NCBI GenBank assembly: GCA_049724395.1
Contig: JAUGWO010000167.1
Span: 1-64,000, forward strand
Origin: Spongospora subterranea f. sp. subterranea
Taxonomy: Eukaryota; Endomyxa: Phytomyxea; Phytomyxea; Plasmodiophorida
Direction of reading: 5' to 3'
Length of the DNA stretch: 64,000 nucleotides
Shown: positions 21,430 to 34,472 of the stretch, piece by piece
Position numbering within the stretch: position 1 is the stretch's first letter
How the letters are laid out: the number at the start of each line of letters is the position of its first letter
Position numbers and translations under genes: made by a program
The notes under the pieces: generated by a model
The model's input: the letters and a program-made list of their open reading frames with translations, nothing else
Databases searched by the model: none
What the model was told of the DNA's origin: nothing

Positions 21430-21995
21430 ATGAATACAAAAACTGCAATTGTGAGCTCATCAAACAGTGGAGTCCATTGTCGGTCATGTTCTCCCATTTT
21501 TGTCGAGATATACATTGAAGTTATGTATTACCTTTTTGTTTGCCAATGGTCCAGCGTAGATCTGTAAATTTCGTTGTCATTGTTCTTCCCTGCTGTGGGT
21601 CTCTGACAGATTCACATTGTGTTGTACGTGTTGTAGTTCCTGTGAGTACACGATGTCTAACCCCGAAGACAACTCACAAATGTTCTAAGTTGGTTGCTCT
21701 CTAAACGGGATGGGATCTTTTGGTTTTCTGAACTCACCATTATGTCTGATGGTATCCGACTCCAACGAATCATTGGACACAAAATCAATCGACATCAATC
21801 GAGACCGACTGGCTGAGTCTATAGCTGAGGGAGATGAGGACTCCATATAGGTATATCGTCGGCCAATATTCAGCATAAAATCCAGCAATTTTTGCGCAAA
21901 AGAGTCGAGATGATTAAAACAGATCAAGCCTGTGAACCGGTGAGTAAACCCTAAACCCATCAGGTTTATTTGAACTCATCTGATTTGCTAAGTCT
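21430..21995. repeat. 3' flanking segment shared with copy F (about 31600-32265)
   Basis: The downstream flank of copy D matches the downstream flank of copy F over more than 500 bp, with blocks such as GTCAAACAGTGGAG-type and TCTAACC...GAAGA...AACTCACAAATGTTCT. D and F therefore descend from a duplication unit that extended well past the gene's 3' end. Confidence 0.75.
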
Positions 21996-24507
21996 TCAAA
22001 TTGTCAACTCTAATCTAACGTTGTGATGATGTAAATCATATTGACAAATATCAGATTCCTTTGGGCCTACACCAGGACAGCATTTGTGCCTGAACAAGCT
22101 GTACGATATTGATTCTCCCCATCTCCGAACAAATTCCGAAATGTTTCCAGCGCAGTGACGAGATAAACAATTGAGAACAGGACGAAGGCACTTGCTGATA
22201 AAACAGGATAAATCCGGATTGACCGGTCTCGTTGACTTTGTCTTCGCAATCAAGAACTGCTCATACTCTTCGAGGATATCGGGAAACAATTTGAGAAGGT
22301 CTCGGGTTGTTTGGCGGCGAAGATTAAATCTTGCTGGAATATCAAATGGTCTCAGGTTCGATTGGCAAGGCTGGAACTCCGAGCCATGACATTTTTTTTT
22401 GCTGAATCGTGAATGCTGGAATGGACGGCCCCATTTCCCAATCCATGTTTTTGTATCTTGGCCACAGTGATGAACCCAACATCCCCAAATGGGATTCGCA
22501 GACAGGTAATGAAAATTTCGAAAAATTTTTTGAACAATGGGGCCACTTGATCGGTAATTCTGGATGAATTTTTTGAACAGATTGAGTTTTTCAATCGAGT
22601 CTTTTGACTTCAAAACAGCACCATGAATAGCTTGGAGATCCAATAAATCTGACTTGTATCTAAAAGCACAGATGTTCAACAATTTCTGTAAAAAAATCGG
22701 CGAATGAAAACCTTTCGTTAGGGTTTGGGACATTTCTTTTCAAGTTTGTGCGATATGATCCATTACCGTGACAGCGTTTCTGTTCAAAATTACGGTGCTC
22801 AAAACAAGGGCCCCATCGTGTCTGGAACAGGTGAATGTCTTTGCCGCAACATATTATCAAACATCGAAGGACGGGTATGCACGTGAGCTTGAGATACGAA
22901 ACCACCAAAAAATTCATATTGCCGAGCGACACGCTGGACGAAACCAGAGCCAAAACAAAATTCGAAATTAGGATCAGTTTTTGCAGGGTGCTGGTTGCCT
23001 TGTCGATTAGCCTACGCTGAGTAACATCGATGTTATATTGCCCGACCATAACTGTGTTATCCGGCGCCGACTTATCGACCAAAAGTAGTTCCGAGATGGC
23101 GACACTGTCGTGAAATTCGATGTTTGCTGGATTCGGCTCCTTTCCCTAAGCAGACGAGCACGATTGTAATCATCAAATCCCAAACAGAGCGGGCCACAAC
23201 AGGTCTGACCAGGAACACACAGAGGCTATCGTAGTCTTTGACCTCATCCAGGTCCCACTTTATGAGCGGCCAGACCTGTTCCAATCCCTCGATTGTACAA
23301 GGTCCGGAAATAAATCCTAGTACACAATGTGAAGTTATTGGTGATCACGATTCTCGGCAATCAACTTCTCACGAGAGCCATCAGGCTGGTCTTCCAGATT
23401 TATCGCTTCTTGGCGAAAATCGATTCGGCAATCAAATTTTTTGCCGTCTACGCTTGAACTTGACTGTTGACCATGATTACTGACAAGCCATGCATCACTT
23501 GAACTCGTGCTCGGGTTGTAATCCTAAGACAAACTTAGCAAACCGAGCCGCAATTTGAACATGAACTGAACGGCTAATTTTTTCCAGGGAAGTTCACCAA
23601 ACTCATGGGCGTTTCTGTTAGCGGGCACGAGATTTTTTTGAATGTCTTTGGAGGGCAACATGTCCGAGTTAATAAGAATTTGATTCAAATTGTTCAGGCA
23701 ATCGAGGTTCTGATCCTCTACTCTCAACTGTTGAGAATCGATGATGATATCGGATGCGTCAAATTTCGAAACCCGTGCTCGGATTCCATTCCTAAAACCA
23801 CATTTAGAAAACCGAATCACGACCTGAAGATGAACTGAACGGCTGAATTTTTCAAAAAACTTTCACCAAACTCCTGGGCGTTTTTGTGAGCGGGCATGAG
23901 ATTCTCACGAAAGTCTTTGGACGCCAAAAATTTCGATTCAATTGGAGAGAGGTTCAAATCGAAAACATTAACATTTTTTTCGCCCACTTGTCTCAAATAT
24001 TGAGAATTGATACTGATATGGGATGCGTCAATTCTCGAACCCGTGCTCGAATCCCATTCCTAAAAACGCATTTAGCAAACCGAATCACGATCTGAAGATG
24101 AACTGAACGAATACAGTAATTGACGATCTTTCACCAAACTGGGCGACACCTTTTTTGTTTAAATATTTTGACGCCAACAAGGTATTGCCTTGCCGACATT
24201 TTGACTCCCCTGTCGTCGAATAATCGAATACTGGAACGTTTGGAACGTGCTTTTCGCCATCAAACATTGCACAATCCTGCGACGGCGACATGGCGTCCTG
24301 AAAGGACCAATGCTTTTAAACAGTAGACAATATTTTGGAGCGACGTTCCCTGATCAATACCGAGAAAGTGGAGGAGGCGATTCTTGGGGCGACATTGGCC
24401 TGAAAAGAGCCAAGCGGATTGTCCTTACCAGGTTCAGATTCGATTGTCGCAGATCGGGTCGACCCGATCGCCACAAACAGCAATCCCAACAAGCTGCGGG
24501 CATGCAT
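21996..24507 (-). CDS. secreted Cys/Trp-Gly repeat protein, copy D
   Basis: Second subfamily. The start at 24507 gives MHARSLLGLLFVAIGSTRS, a signal peptide. The duplicated N-terminal modules lie near 23820-23540 and 23515-23400. The R1 exon (about 23140-22660) has CLIICC...FQTRWG...RCHG. The last exon (22733-21996) has R2 (GCWVHHC...GKWG...KCHG) and R3 (NCLSRHC...RRWG...CCPG), separated by a Lys/Arg-rich linker. R1 and R2 are in different frames, meeting in a T-rich tract near 22690. Unknown function, presumably extracellular. AATAAA lies 26 bp past the stop. An extra partial N-terminal module appears to lie between 23820 and 24110. Confidence 0.6.
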
Positions 24508-24573
24508 TGGAGAAATGGCGCAACCGTAGCGACATGCGCCAAGTGGCAACGATGAGTTCAGAGTCAAATATGA

Positions 24574-24665
24574 GACGAACGGCTCTTGGTGTCGTCATTA
24601 GATGAGATGAACGGCTCGAGGTGTCGCCATTGGATGTGACGAACGGCTCTAGGTGTCGTCATTGA
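24574..24665 (-). promoter_or_regulatory. upstream tandem motif of copy D (three units)
   Basis: Three units of about 30 bp built on GACGAACGGCTC and AGGTGTCG lie 67-158 bp upstream of the copy D start codon. The same motif occurs twice at the same distance ahead of copies E and F. Its fixed position suggests a promoter element, though a repeat carried along with the duplications cannot be excluded. Confidence 0.5.
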
Positions 24666-25164
24666 GAAAATCCAAAATGGGCACGGGGCTCATCATCACT
24701 CAGCTCAGCTTCGTTTTCGCAGTTCGACTTCAGAGTCATCCATTGTTAACGATGGTGTACACCCAATAATACATGTCAAACGTGATCATGAGTAAGGTCC
24801 CATAATGGCGATTGTTTCATCTACCAATGGGTATATCCTGGAAGGCCTTTCTTAACACTGCACTTCAGCACTTGAAATTGCTTGCAACATTTGTAAAACA
24901 ATTTAGTCGGATTCGACGCCAATTTGCCAATCTACGAGTAAAAATCATACCCCTGTAGCTGATTTGTCGAACTATTGTCGAGTTCAGTGTCCTTCTTGGT
25001 TAAAGTACACAATCGAATATATCGCCATGAATTACGCAATAAAAAAATCAAAATAATTCGGGTTGACACTTTTACATCTGGTTGTCAGGCATGCGGCTTA
25101 TGTAACTTTAGAGCACAAAATCGAACGAAAAATGAGCTTAAGTTGGCACATTTTTTTTAACCTT

Positions 25165-25184
25165 TTTATGGGACGGAGGGAGTA
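25165..25184. mobile_element. isolated Stowaway/mariner-type terminal repeat
   Basis: The plus strand ends in GGGACGGAGGGAG followed by TA, the inverse of the CTCCCTCCGTCCC terminus common to Stowaway/mariner elements. No matching left end was seen in the preceding few hundred bases. Confidence 0.55.
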
Positions 25185-25344
25185 TGAATCTTCGGTCAAT
25201 ATTCCCCAAAATCCAACGATTTGAGCGGAAAAGAGTCGAGATGAATACACCAGATCAAGCGAATGAACCTGTGGAGTAAACCCTAAACCCATCAGGTTTA
25301 TTTATAAACTCATCTAATTTGTTAAGTCTTTAAACTGTAAACTC

Positions 25345-27539
25345 TTATCTAACATTGTGATGAATGAGATCATATTGACAGATATCAGGTCCCTTTAGGA
25401 CTGCACCAGGACAGCATTTGTGACTGAACGAGCTGTACGATATTGATTCTCCCCATCTCCGAACAAATTCCGAAATGTTTCCAGAGCAGTGACGAGATAA
25501 ACAAATGAAGACAGGACGAAGGCATTCTTTGATAAAACGGGATAAATCCGGATGGACCGGTCTCGTTGACTTTGTCTTCGCAATCAAGAACTGCTCATAC
25601 TCTTCGAGAATTTCGGAAAACCGTTTGAGGAGTTCTCGGGTTGTTTGGCGGCGGGGATAAATTCTTGCTGGAATATCAAATGGTCTCTCGTTCGATTCGC
25701 AAGGATGGAACTCCGAGCCGTGACATTTAATTGTGCTGAATCGTGCATGCTGGAATTGACGGCCCCATTTTCCAATCCATGTATTTGTATCTTGGCCACA
25801 GTGATGAACCCAACATCCCCAAATGGGATTCGCAGACCGGTAATAAAAATTTCGGAAACAATTGTAAATCACAGGGCCACTTGATCGGTATTTCTGGATG
25901 AATTTTTTACACAGATTGACTTTTTCAATCGAGTCTTTTGACTTCAAAACAGCACCATGAATAGCTTCAAGATCCATTGAATTGGACTTTATTCTAAAAG
26001 CACAAATGTTCAACAAATTCTGTAAAAAAGTCAGCGAATGAAAACCTTTCGTCAGGGTTCGCAATATTTCTTTTGCAGTATGGGTGATATGATCCATGAC
26101 CGTGACAACGTTTTTGTTCAAAATTACGGTGCTCAAACCATGGGCCCCATCGTGTCTGGAACAGGTGAATGTCTTTGCCGCAACATATTATCAAACAATG
26201 AAGGACGGGTATGCAGGTGGACTGGAGACACGAAAGCACGTAGCGACTCATATTGCCGAGCAACACGCTGGACGAAACCAGTGTCAAAACAAAATTTGAT
26301 ATTAGTATCAGTTTTTGCAGGGTGCTGGTTGCCTTTTCGATACCTTCGCTGAAGAAAATCGATGTTATATTGCCCGACCACAAATGTGTCATCCGGCGTC
26401 GACTTATCGACCAAAAGTAGTTCCGACATGGCGACATTGTCGTGAAGCTGGACCTCTGCTGGATTTGGCTCCTTTCCCTAAGCAGACGAGCACGATTGTG
26501 ATCATCAAATCCCAGACAGAGTGGACCACAACAGTACTGACCAGGAACACACAGTGGCTATCATAGTCTTTGACCTCATTTAGGTCGTTTATGAGCGGCA
26601 AGAGCATTGCCAATTCTTGCAAGTATTTGCCTTGAAAGAACAACCATTTTTTGAGTGCACTAAGCTCCGGAAATTGGTTGCAATTCTCGGCAATCAACTT
26701 CTCACGAACGCCATCAAGCTGATCTTCCGGATTAGTCGTCTTTTGGCGACAATCGTTGCGGCAATCGAATCTGTTGCCCTCTACGCTTGGAATTGACTGT
26801 TGACCATCAATACTGATACGCCATGTATCAATTGAACTCGTGCTCGGATTCCAATCCTAAAGCAAACTTAGCAAACCGGACCAGAATTTGAACATAAACT
26901 GAACGGCTAAGTTTTTCGAGGGAATTTCACCAAACCCATGGGCGTTTCTGTTAGTGGGCACGAGATTATCTCGAAAGTCTTTGAAGGACAACATTTCCGA
27001 ATTGATCGGAATTCGATTCGAATTGTTCAGGCAATCGAGGTTCTGGTCATTCCATCTCAACTGTTGAGAATCAATACTTGAACCCGTGATCGTGCCCAAT
27101 TCCTAAAAACACATTGAGCAAACCGAATCACGATTTCAACATGAACTTAATGGCTACATTGATCGAATAACTTTCACCAAACTGGTCGACACCATTGATA
27201 TCTGAAAAATCAAACGCCAAAAAGGAATCGCCTTGCATCAACTGTTGGTCCCATGTCATCGAATATTCGAATACTGGAAACTGTATATTGTGGGTGTCGC
27301 CAAGGATCATTGCCCACTCCTGCGACTGAGACATGGCGTCCTGAATGAATCAATGTTTTCAATTATTTGGAGCGACGTTCCCTGATCCATACCGTTAAAG
27401 TGGAGGAGGCGATTGTTGGGGCGACATAGGCCTGACAAGAGCCAAGCGGATTGTCGTCACCAGGTTCAGATTCATTTGTCGAAGATCGAGTCGTCCCGAT
27501 CGCCACAAACAGCAATCCCAACATGTTGAGGGCACACAT
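25345..27539 (-). CDS. secreted Cys/Trp-Gly repeat protein, copy E
   Basis: The start at 27539 gives MCALNMLGLLFVAIGTTRS, a signal peptide. The next exon contains SQSQEWAMILGDTHNIQF and ends before a GT-AG intron near 27165. The duplicated modules follow: one with SIDSQQ and LDCLNN, the next with WNPSTSSIDTW, SIDGQQ and FDCRND. Then come R1 (CLIICC...RWG...RCHG), R2 (GCWVHHC...GKWG...KCHG) and R3 (CLSRHC...RRWG...CCPG). R1 and the R2-R3 exon differ in frame, as in A, B and D. Its upstream region is nearly identical to that of copy F, so E and F separated recently. An in-frame upstream ATG at 27692 would destroy the signal peptide, so 27539 is preferred. Confidence 0.6.
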
Positions 27540-27607
27540 TGGAGAAATGGCGCACAAGTAGCGCCGTTCGTTTTGCCAAGTGGTAACGATGAGCTCTGAG
27601 TCAACGA

Positions 27608-27672
27608 TAAGACGAACGGCTCTTGGTGTCGCCGTGTCGTCATTGCATGAGACGAACGGCTCTAGGTGTCGT
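27608..27672 (-). promoter_or_regulatory. upstream tandem motif of copy E (two units)
   Basis: Two units of the GACGAACGGCTC...AGGTGTCG motif, 70-135 bp upstream of the copy E start codon, matching those ahead of D and F. Confidence 0.5.
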
Positions 27673-28039
27673 ATAAGAAGGATCGAAGACATGTTCCTTA
27701 AGTTCTCTTCAAATTCAGATACCCGATTGTCCCCTTCAATCTATTCAACTTTCCTGCTCCTTCATATGTCAACTCTCGTCTTGTGAATCCCCATCGCCAT
27801 CAACGTATCATCTGATCGTCAATGTTCCCAATCAAATATTCCCTTCGGAACCGGACACCAATCTGATGTGATGATCTGGGTTCCCCATCTCCAATCACTA
27901 CCCTATCTCTCCTTGTTCAACGTTTTCCGTCGATAAAAATTTCGACAGGATTTCAACAGCAAGTTTTCCCGCTACTGCAGGTAGTAGAGGCGTTTTTTTT
28001 ATGATCTAGTGTTGATCAAAGTACATATAATGAAAATCA

Positions 28040-28390
28040 TGTGTTGGTCATTGCGTCTCTCAAATTCATCTTCGTCAGGAGTGAATAGTGAGGAGTTTGC
28101 CATCTCGGGCCAATGGCCCTATTCCTTAGGGCGATGCCAATGCCAATGGCGAAAGAACGTCATAGTTGAGGCAAAAACCCAGAGCAGCAACGACCATTAC
28201 CTAGTGACATCTGTATCGCCTCTTGAAGAGTCGCCATTGTCAATAAACCATGGCCAGTTACTTCTAACGCTTTTATTGACATCATTATAATCACGTCCTT
28301 CACAATCATTTCCCATTAAAAGTGCATGATCATCTCCTGCAACGAGCGAACTTCTTTTCGCGAATATTTATTGATCATATGCAGCAAAGC
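28040..28390. repeat. 350-bp segment duplicated at 38352-38690
   Basis: Long matching blocks such as GCGTCTCTCAAATTCATCTT and GCATGATCATCTCCTGCAAC recur in the same orientation upstream of the partial copy G. The segment lies upstream (5') of copy E at a spacing that suggests both are remnants of one ancestral flank. Fragments on either strand are open over about 70 codons but show no known domain. Confidence 0.85.
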
Positions 28391-28899
28391 CTGCGAGAAT
28401 TTATCAGACGAACTAAGCACTCGCTATTTTGTTGACTGCCATCTCGACCCATAATCGCAGAGGTTGTGTTTGATTCCCGGAAACTACTTTGGAGACGTTT
28501 TGGGCAGTTTTATTATAGAGGATGAGCACAGGGAAATAATACTAATTCAGGATGGCTCTAATGTTATCATCATATTCCATGAGCTTCATTCTCTATAATA
28601 AATTCATTCTGATATTCATCGGTTTACATCAGGGTCAAACGTCTGAAAAGATTAACAGTCGAAAAAGCGAATATTCGATACACTTTGCGTAATATCTCGG
28701 CTACTCCAACGTCTTGTCTGATTTCAAGGCCTCAAGCCAAGCACACTATCATAACGTTTCCCCGACAGCACAAAGCGCTAGAGTTCAACGTTACTAAGTG
28801 ACTTCACGTTACCACTGCAGTTTACGTTACAATGTTCTCCACCCAGAGATCATTTCACTACGACATCAACGTTACACATACGCTCACGTTACAGTATCA

Positions 28900-31050
28900 T
28901 GAAGGAAGTTCTTCTTCTTTGGCAACAAAAGGTTACGATGTATCTACCAACTAACGACCTTGAGAGTTTCATTGAAGGACCTCTTGCCAGGCCATCAAGC
29001 AGGGAAGATTAACAAGCTGATAAGAAGGCCAAATCGATCATCTGCACTTGTTTATCTGATTGCCTCCTCAGCAGCGTTATTACTGAACCAAGTGCACACG
29101 CTGTCTGGGTAAAGATACAAAATTTATTCCAGAAGAAATCACGAGCGACGCGTACACGATTGGTGAAGGATTTCTGGAATCTAACAAAAGAAGCTCATCT
29201 AATGCCAACTATGCATCTGCCATCCAAAGTTCATCTACGAGACTTTACATTGCCGGAAAATTTTGCGCTACGTGATGATGATCTCATTGACATACTACTT
29301 TCCAGAAGAATTCGATCCCATTAACATTAAGCTTGCCGATGACCCAAAATTTCAGGACGTTATCTCAGAATTGGTTAATCATGAGGCTCAGCTTCTATCG
29401 CGTCAATACGAGATTCCACCATACCACATTGGCAGGCGATGAACATACGAGTCAATCAAAAGGCACAGTCGTACAAATTCTCCTAACATCGTTCTAACTC
29501 TCATTCCGGTAGCGAGTGCTGGGCTCAACATCCTGAAAAACGTCTAAAGTATCGTGAATACAATAAAGAAGGAAAGGCCAGTTCACCTTATCCACCGACT
29601 ACTACCCAAATTGCTTGCTCCTCAATTCGTAACTACACGCTGACAAACTCCTCGTGGGTGATCGACTCAGGCTGCACTGCAATTAGTGTGGGCCACACTA
29701 AATTTTGTAACCAGTGTAGCATCTTTAGATTTAAATGTCGCCTAGTAGTCCAAGGCGCCTGGCAAAGGAACGGAGTGGATTTGGATAAGACCTGCGCTCC
29801 ACTAATTTGAAGTGATATGCCATCTGAGGCTGATATTCAAACTGCTTGTGGAGATTCCAGGATTAGATACGTACAGACCTGCGTTCTTATATGGAACACT
29901 GAACGAATTGTCAAACTGCAGAAATCCCTCTATTGATTGAAGCAGGTTCCCCGAGAATGGCACAAAGCAATCGATTGATACCTAAAAGAGCAATTAGATT
30001 TCACAAAAATCAAATTTGAAAACATGTTTCTACGTTAAAAGACCAGATTCAAAGTTTCTCATACTTGGACTGTACGTTGATGAAATGGCTCGGATTGGAC
30101 ACAAAGAATTATTTGCATCAACCAGAATGGAGCTTCACAAACAATCTAAAATCACTGCAGCAAAATGGCGATATATAAAAATGCATCGAGATCGATCGGA
30201 TCGATCATCAAAGCATCATGCTACATCAAGGCAGCTATATACAGGAAATATCAACTAGAAGCGGAATGAAAGAGTGTAATCCAGTGGCAACCCCGATGGT
30301 CGAAGGGATAAAATTAACAAACGCAATGTGCACCAAAGACGAGGCAGAAAGAAGGCAATTGGAGCAGATCGAACCGAGGAATCGATTATAGGCAGATTGT
30401 GGGAAGTCTGTTATATTTACAATTACGAGACAGGACGTTGCGTTTGCAGTCGCCATTCTAAGCAAGTTCGTCATCAACCCAGGCAACGATCACTATATTG
30501 CACTCAAGCGAGTGTTAAGATACCTGAAAGGAACATCAGGGCATGGATTACTGTTTGAGAAATCGAACGAACCAAGGCCTATTCAGATTCCGAATGGGCA
30601 GGCGATCAAGATAGTTTCAGTTCCATGTCAGGACATGCAGTCAGCTTTTGCCAACAACCAGCAAAACTGTACTGCACAACTTTCGTGTGAAGCAGAGACG
30701 GTAGCACTATCAATGGCATCAACTGCAGTCATCGCTTTACGGAACGTACTCGAGGAATTGGGCTTCAAGCAAGTCAATCCGACAACGATATATTGTGACA
30801 ATACTGGAGCCAATATCTTTTGCCGAGGATGAAGAACAACGCTCAAAAAGCAACATATCAATATTAGGAAATACTACGTTATTCGTGATCACGTTCTTGG
30901 AAAAGAAATCTTCCCACAACAAAATTTCCACAAATGACAATATTGCCGATGTATTTACCAAACCTTTGGGTGAAACGAATTTCATTTTATTTCGGAACCT
31001 CCTAAGTGTCGTTCCGCGTATATCTGCAGTTGAGGGGGCGAGTTGAAGAC
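28900..31050 (+). mobile_element. Ty1/copia retrotransposon fossil
   Basis: In order on the plus strand: a gag-like region (about 28930-29450), a protease-like SSWVIDSGCTA (about 29655), reverse-transcriptase segments (about 29730-30070), the RNase H region with SCEAETVALSMASTAVIALR (about 30500-30830), and a terminal ADVFTKPLGE motif near 30950. A purine-rich tract near 31030-31045 marks the expected 3' LTR border. A matching 5' LTR was not recognised. It is broken, with many breaks, and is probably older than the E/F duplication scar. It separates E from F. Confidence 0.85.
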
Positions 31051-31211
31051 ATATATGTACAACTGGTTTCGCATCTCAATCCTGACTTCGCTTTCGTGTT
31101 GATATTTACGTGGTGATGACGTAGGTACCGTACTCTTTCAACAGGTAATTTACTTTGTAAATGATCATTTTTACGGCTACTGGATATTGAACACACTGCC
31201 CGGGTTTGCGA

Positions 31212-31550
31212 TTATACTGCCAACAGTACATATATTTGAGTATCAAATTGTTTCAGAATTTGATAAGATCGGGCAAAACAAGAGCCCGCTGTTCCGTCAA
31301 ACCATTGGGTGGCGACAGAATACGGCAACACCCCTTGAACCCAACGTATCTCGTTTCTCCATACGGTAAGGTTGCCTCGTTGTCCAACTAGTTGCATCGA
31401 GATTACAAATGTGTATCTTTGCCTTTTTGGGCCTACCTTCTGATCAACTGGTTTGCCAACTAAAAACAGCGCAATAACGGATACGCTCTCGTCGCGACCC
31501 CGTTTACCTCCTTGTCCGATGAGCAGAAGGGCATCATCTTCGTCCGACAC
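31212..31550 (-). other. unassigned open frame
   Basis: A 112-codon minus-strand frame just past the copia fossil, with no family I recognise. The 3' LTR of the preceding copia element should lie in this area, so it may be fortuitous. The rest of 31050-31580 shows nothing clearer. Confidence 0.2.
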
Positions 31551-31587
31551 GCTTTCATGAGTCCGGTGAAAAAACGAGTATCGACCA

Positions 31588-31609
31588 GGTACTTGGAACG
31601 GAAGGAGTA
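31588..31609. mobile_element. isolated mariner/Stowaway-type terminal repeat
   Basis: TTGGAACGGAAGGAG followed by TA resembles the inward-read terminal sequence of the mariner-like element at 19838. No partner end was found nearby. Confidence 0.4.
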
Positions 31610-32265
31610 TATCAATACAAATACTGCTATTGTGAGGTCGTCAAACAGTGGAGCTCATGGTCGGTCCTGTGTTTTGTCGAAATATGTTTTGAAGTTATCT
31701 ATAGCTTCTTTTGTTTTGCCAATGATCCAGCGTAAATCTGTTTTTTCGTTGACATTGCAGTGGGTCTCTCACATTTCGCTCTACGTGCAGCCGTTGTTCT
31801 GTTATGTCTGGTGTTGCTCCTGACATCTGATACCTTCTGTTGATTTCAACATGTCGGTGTCATCGTGGTGCGGGTTCCCGTTATATTCAGTAGATCGTTG
31901 AGTGTCAAACATTTTACGCTTATCCAAGTACACGATTTCTAACCGAGAAGAGAACTCACAAATGTTCTGAGTGGGTTGTTCTCTATACGGGGTGGAATCT
32001 TTTGGCATTCTCCAACTTAACGATCATATCTTGTGGTTGACGACTCCAACCAATCATTTGGCACAATATCAATGGACATCAATCGAGAGCGACTGGCGTA
32101 GCCTATGAATGAGGGATCTGTGGACTCCATATCTGCATCTTTGGCCAATATTCCAGAGAATCCAACGATTTGAGCGGAGAACAGTTGAGATGACTATAAC
32201 AGATCAAGGATATGAATCTGTGAATATTTGCTAAACCCATCAAGTTTATTTGAACTCATCTAGTT

Positions 32266-34472
32266 TCACGAGTCTTTAGAGGGCCAACTCTTATCTAACG
32301 GTCTGATGATGCGCTCATATCGACAGATATTAGACCCCTTTGTTCCTGCTCCAGGACAGCATTTGCGACTGAACATGGTGTACGATATTGATTCTCCCCA
32401 TCTCCGAACAAATTCCGAAATGTTTCCAGCGCAGTGACGATATAAACAATTGCAGACAGGACGAACGAATTTGCAGATAAAAGAAGATACACCCTGATGG
32501 GACGGTTTTGATGACTGTGCCCTCGCAATCGCGAGCTGCTCATACTCTTCGAGAATTTTGGAAAACATTTTGACGAGGTCTCGGGTTTGTGAGCCGCTAA
32601 GAGTAAATTCTGCTGGAATATCGATCGATTCGCAAGGATGGATCTTCAAGCCATGACAATGCATTGTGTTGAATCGCGAATGTCGGAATTGATGGCCCCA
32701 TTTTCCAATCCATACATTTAAATCTTGGCCACAGTGATGAACCCAGCACCCCCAGACGGCTTTCGCAGCCCGGTAATAAAAATTTTGAAAACGACATCGA
32801 ATCTTACGGTCACCAGATCGGTATCTCCGGATGAATTCCCTACACAGTTTGATTTTTTCAATACAGTTTTTTGATTTCAAAACAGCACCAATAATAGCAT
32901 CGAGGTCCATTAAATCGGACTTGTATCTGCAAACATAGATGTTCATCAATTTTTGTAAAAACACAGCGTATGAAAACCTTTCGTCAGGGTTGAAGATATT
33001 TGTTGTCCTCAGATAACCGCAGGTGTGATGATCTGATCCGAGACCGGGGCAGCATTTCTGTTTGAAGTTACGGTGGTCAAAACACGGGCCCCAACGTGTC
33101 TGGAACAGGGCGATGCTGTCTTTGTCGCAACATATTATCAGACAATGAAGGACGGGTGTGCACGTGACCTGGAGACACGAAAACACCTCACGACTGATAT
33201 TGTCGAGCAGCACGCTGGACGAGACCAGCTTGAAAAAAAAATTCGAAATAAGGATCAGTTTTTGCAGGGTGCTGGTTGCCTTTTCGATACGCTGAAGAAA
33301 ATCGATGGTATATTGCCCGACCACAAATGTGTCATCCGGCGCCGACTTTCCGACAAACAGTAGTTCCGACATAAACTCGACCTCGGCTGGGTTCGGCTCC
33401 TTTCCCTAAGCAGACGATCACGTTTGTGATCAGACAGAGTGGACCACAACAGTACTGACCAGGAACACACAGAGGCTATCATAGTCTTTGACCTCATCCA
33501 GGTCGTTCATGAGCGGCAAGAGGATTGTCAATTCCTCCAAGTCTTGCCCTTGAAAGAACAACCTTTTTTTGAGTGCACTAAGCTCCGGAAATTGGTAATT
33601 GCGATTCTCGGCAATCAACTTCTCACGAACGCCATCAAGCTGATATTCCGGATTAGTCGTCGTTTGGTGACAATCGTTGCGGCAATCGAATTTGTTGCCG
33701 TCTACGCTGGAAATTGACTGTTGACCATCAAAACTGATATGCCATGTATCAATTGAACTCGTGCTCGGGTTTCCATCCTAAGACAAACTTAGCAAACCGA
33801 ACCACAATTTGAACATGAACTGAACGGCTAAGTTTTTCGAAGGAATTTCATCAAACCCATGGGCGTTTCTGTTAGTGGGCATGAGATTATCTCGAAAGTC
33901 TTTGGAGGGCAAAATTTCGGAATTAATCGGAATTCGATTCGAATTGTTCTGGCAATCGAGATTCTGGTCATCTAATCTCAACTGTTGAGAATCAATACTG
34001 ATATGGGATGCGTCAACTATTGAACCCGTGATCGTGTCCAATTCCTAAAAACACATTGAGCAAACCGAATCACGATTTCAACATGAATTTGATGGCTACA
34101 TTAATCGAATAACTTTCACCAAACTGGTCGACACGATTGATATCGGGAAAATCAAACTCCAACAAGGAATCGCCTTGCATCAACTGTTGATCCCATGTCA
34201 TCGAATATTCAAATGCTGGAAACTGTATACTGTGGGTATCGCCAAGGATCATTGCCCACTCCTGCGACAGAGAAATGGCGTCCTGAATGACTCTATGTTT
34301 TTGAGCGACGTTCCCTGATCCATACCGTTGAAGTGGAGGAGGCGATTGTTGGGGCGAGATAGGCCTGACAAGAGCCAAGCGGATTGTCCTCACCAGGTTC
34401 AGATTCGATGGTCGAAGATCGGGTCGACCCGATCGCCACAAACAGCAATCCCAACATGTTGAGGGCACACAT
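32266..34472 (-). CDS. secreted Cys/Trp-Gly repeat protein, copy F (best preserved)
   Basis: The start at 34472 gives MCALNMLGLLFVAIGSTRS, a signal peptide. An intron (about 34343-34283) leads to an exon with LSQEWAMILGDTHSIQF; another (about 34100-34050) leads to the duplicated modules (SIDSQQ...LDCQNN, then a second). An exon with KDYDSLCVFL precedes the last, long exon. Here R1 (CLIICC...RWG...CCPG), R2 (GCWVHHC...GKWG...HCHG) and R3 (CLYRHC...RRWG...CCPG) lie in one continuous open frame (33372-32266), unlike the other copies. F is therefore the likeliest functional member. The product would be about 650-700 residues and extracellular. Function unknown; no enzyme or known adhesion motif is seen. 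Confidence 0.65.

Noticed and set aside
24574-24665. CRISPR-like array in the spaced repeats upstream of copy D
   Set aside because: Units are contiguous, few and imperfect, with no unique spacers, and the genome is eukaryotic.
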